Below, piece by piece: positions 4,608 to 5,030 of a DNA stretch of 5,030 nucleotides. The translations under genes and the position numbers were made by a program. The notes under the pieces were generated by a model. It did no database searches, had not been told where the DNA came from, and saw nothing but the letters and a program-made list of their open reading frames with translations. Numbering within the stretch: the stretch's first letter is position 1; each line of letters starts with the position of its first letter. Source of the stretch: Burkholderiales bacterium (GTDB lineage Bacteria; Pseudomonadota; Gammaproteobacteria; Burkholderiales; Burkholderiaceae_C); assembly GCA_947448105.1 (NCBI GenBank), contig CANFNE010000188.1:1-5030 (forward strand). Direction: 5' to 3'.

Positions 4608-5030
4608 TCACGCCTTGAGCGCCCGAAAACCGATGTCGCTGCGAAACTGCATGCCCTCAAAGTGGATCTGGTTTACCACCTCATAGGCGCGGGTCTGCGC
4701 CACGCGCACGGTGTCGGCCAGCGCGGTGACGCACAGCACGCGCCCGCCCGAGGTTTGCAGCACGCCCTCATGCAGCTTGGTGCCCGCGTGGAACACCACC
4801 ACCTCGTCCGTCTCTTTGGGGATGCCAGTAATGGCATCGCCCTGGCGCGGCGCCTGCGGGTAGCCGGGCGCGGCCAGCACCACGCCCAGGGCGGTGCGCC
4901 GGTCCCATTGCAGCTCCATATCGGCTACGCCTTTGGCGCCTGCGGGCTCGGTAGCCGCCCAGAGCACATCGGCCCAATCGCTTTTCAGGCGCGCCATGAT
5001 GGGCTGGGTTTCCGGGTCGCCCATGCGGCA
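4608..5030 (-). CDS. purD: Phosphoribosylamine-glycine ligase, C-terminal 140 residues (5' end beyond window)
   Basis: PurD joins glycine to 5-phosphoribosylamine with ATP, the second step of de novo purine synthesis. The window holds the last 140 residues, beginning with CRMGDPETQPIMARLKSD, which contains the family signature RxGDPE(T)Q. Then come the C-terminal domain features: LGVVLAAPGYP, GDAITGIP, VVVFHAGTKL, TSGGRVLCVTALADTV, AQTRAYEVVNQIHF and RSDIGFRALKA, matching the E. coli end (RKDIGWRA). The frame runs to the window edge without a stop, so the first in-window ATG (5024) is internal, not a start. The ATP-grasp core lies outside. The stop TGA is followed by a 78-base gap before the acyltransferase gene, the longest gap in the window. 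No disruption is visible. Confidence 0.97.
   Translation of the reverse strand, partial: CRMGDPETQPIMARLKSDWADVLWAATEPAGAKGVADMELQWDRRTALGVVLAAPGYPQAPRQGDAITGIPKETDEVVVFHAGTKLHEGVLQTSGGRVLCVTALADTVRVAQTRAYEVVNQIHFEGMQFRSDIGFRALKA

Noticed and set aside
1..5030. CRISPR array, tRNA/rRNA gene, insertion sequence or prophage remnant.
   Set aside because: No regular spaced repeats, tRNA-like cloverleaf, transposase motif or terminal repeats were seen; coding density with housekeeping genes leaves no room.

Overview
The window is a GC-rich, gene-dense stretch of chromosome in which every supported gene lies on the minus strand, so transcription runs from high to low coordinates. Gene content, order and protein sequences point to a betaproteobacterium of the order Burkholderiales, most likely a member of the Comamonadaceae. 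I infer this from RNase G, Maf, HemF and NadD sequence features and from the purD / hemF-nadD-rsfS-rlmH-maf-rng neighbourhood, not from a database search.

In transcription order the layout is: the 3' part of purD (5030 to 4608, purine synthesis); a 78-base gap with a nested inverted repeat; a PlsC-type acyltransferase (4529 to 3858); hemF (3865 to 2945, aerobic haem synthesis); nadD (2948 to 2340, NAD synthesis); rsfS (2340 to 1606, ribosome silencing); rlmH (1598 to 1131, 23S rRNA methylation); maf (1130 to 513, nucleotide pyrophosphatase); and the 5' part of rng (500 to 1, RNase G). From the acyltransferase onward the genes overlap or are separated by at most 12 bases, so they look like one translationally coupled operon. 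No gene-free stretch exceeds 78 bases.

The downstream half (rsfS, rlmH, maf, rng) forms a ribosome and RNA housekeeping module: RsfS holds 50S subunits apart from 30S, RlmH methylates pseudouridine 1915 of 23S rRNA, Maf removes non-canonical or surplus nucleoside triphosphates, and RNase G processes 16S rRNA and decays mRNA. The upstream half supplies cofactors and building blocks (purines, phospholipid, haem, NAD).

The window is ordinary core genome; I do not see a mobile element, defence system, CRISPR array, RNA gene or undescribed multi-gene system. The points worth a second look are a roughly 120-residue lysine/alanine-rich, histone H1-like tail on RsfS; an extended -10 promoter-like sequence in an unusually AT-rich codon run inside nadD; an A8 tract at the start of rsfS where slippage by one base would stop translation at once; and a nested inverted repeat after purD.
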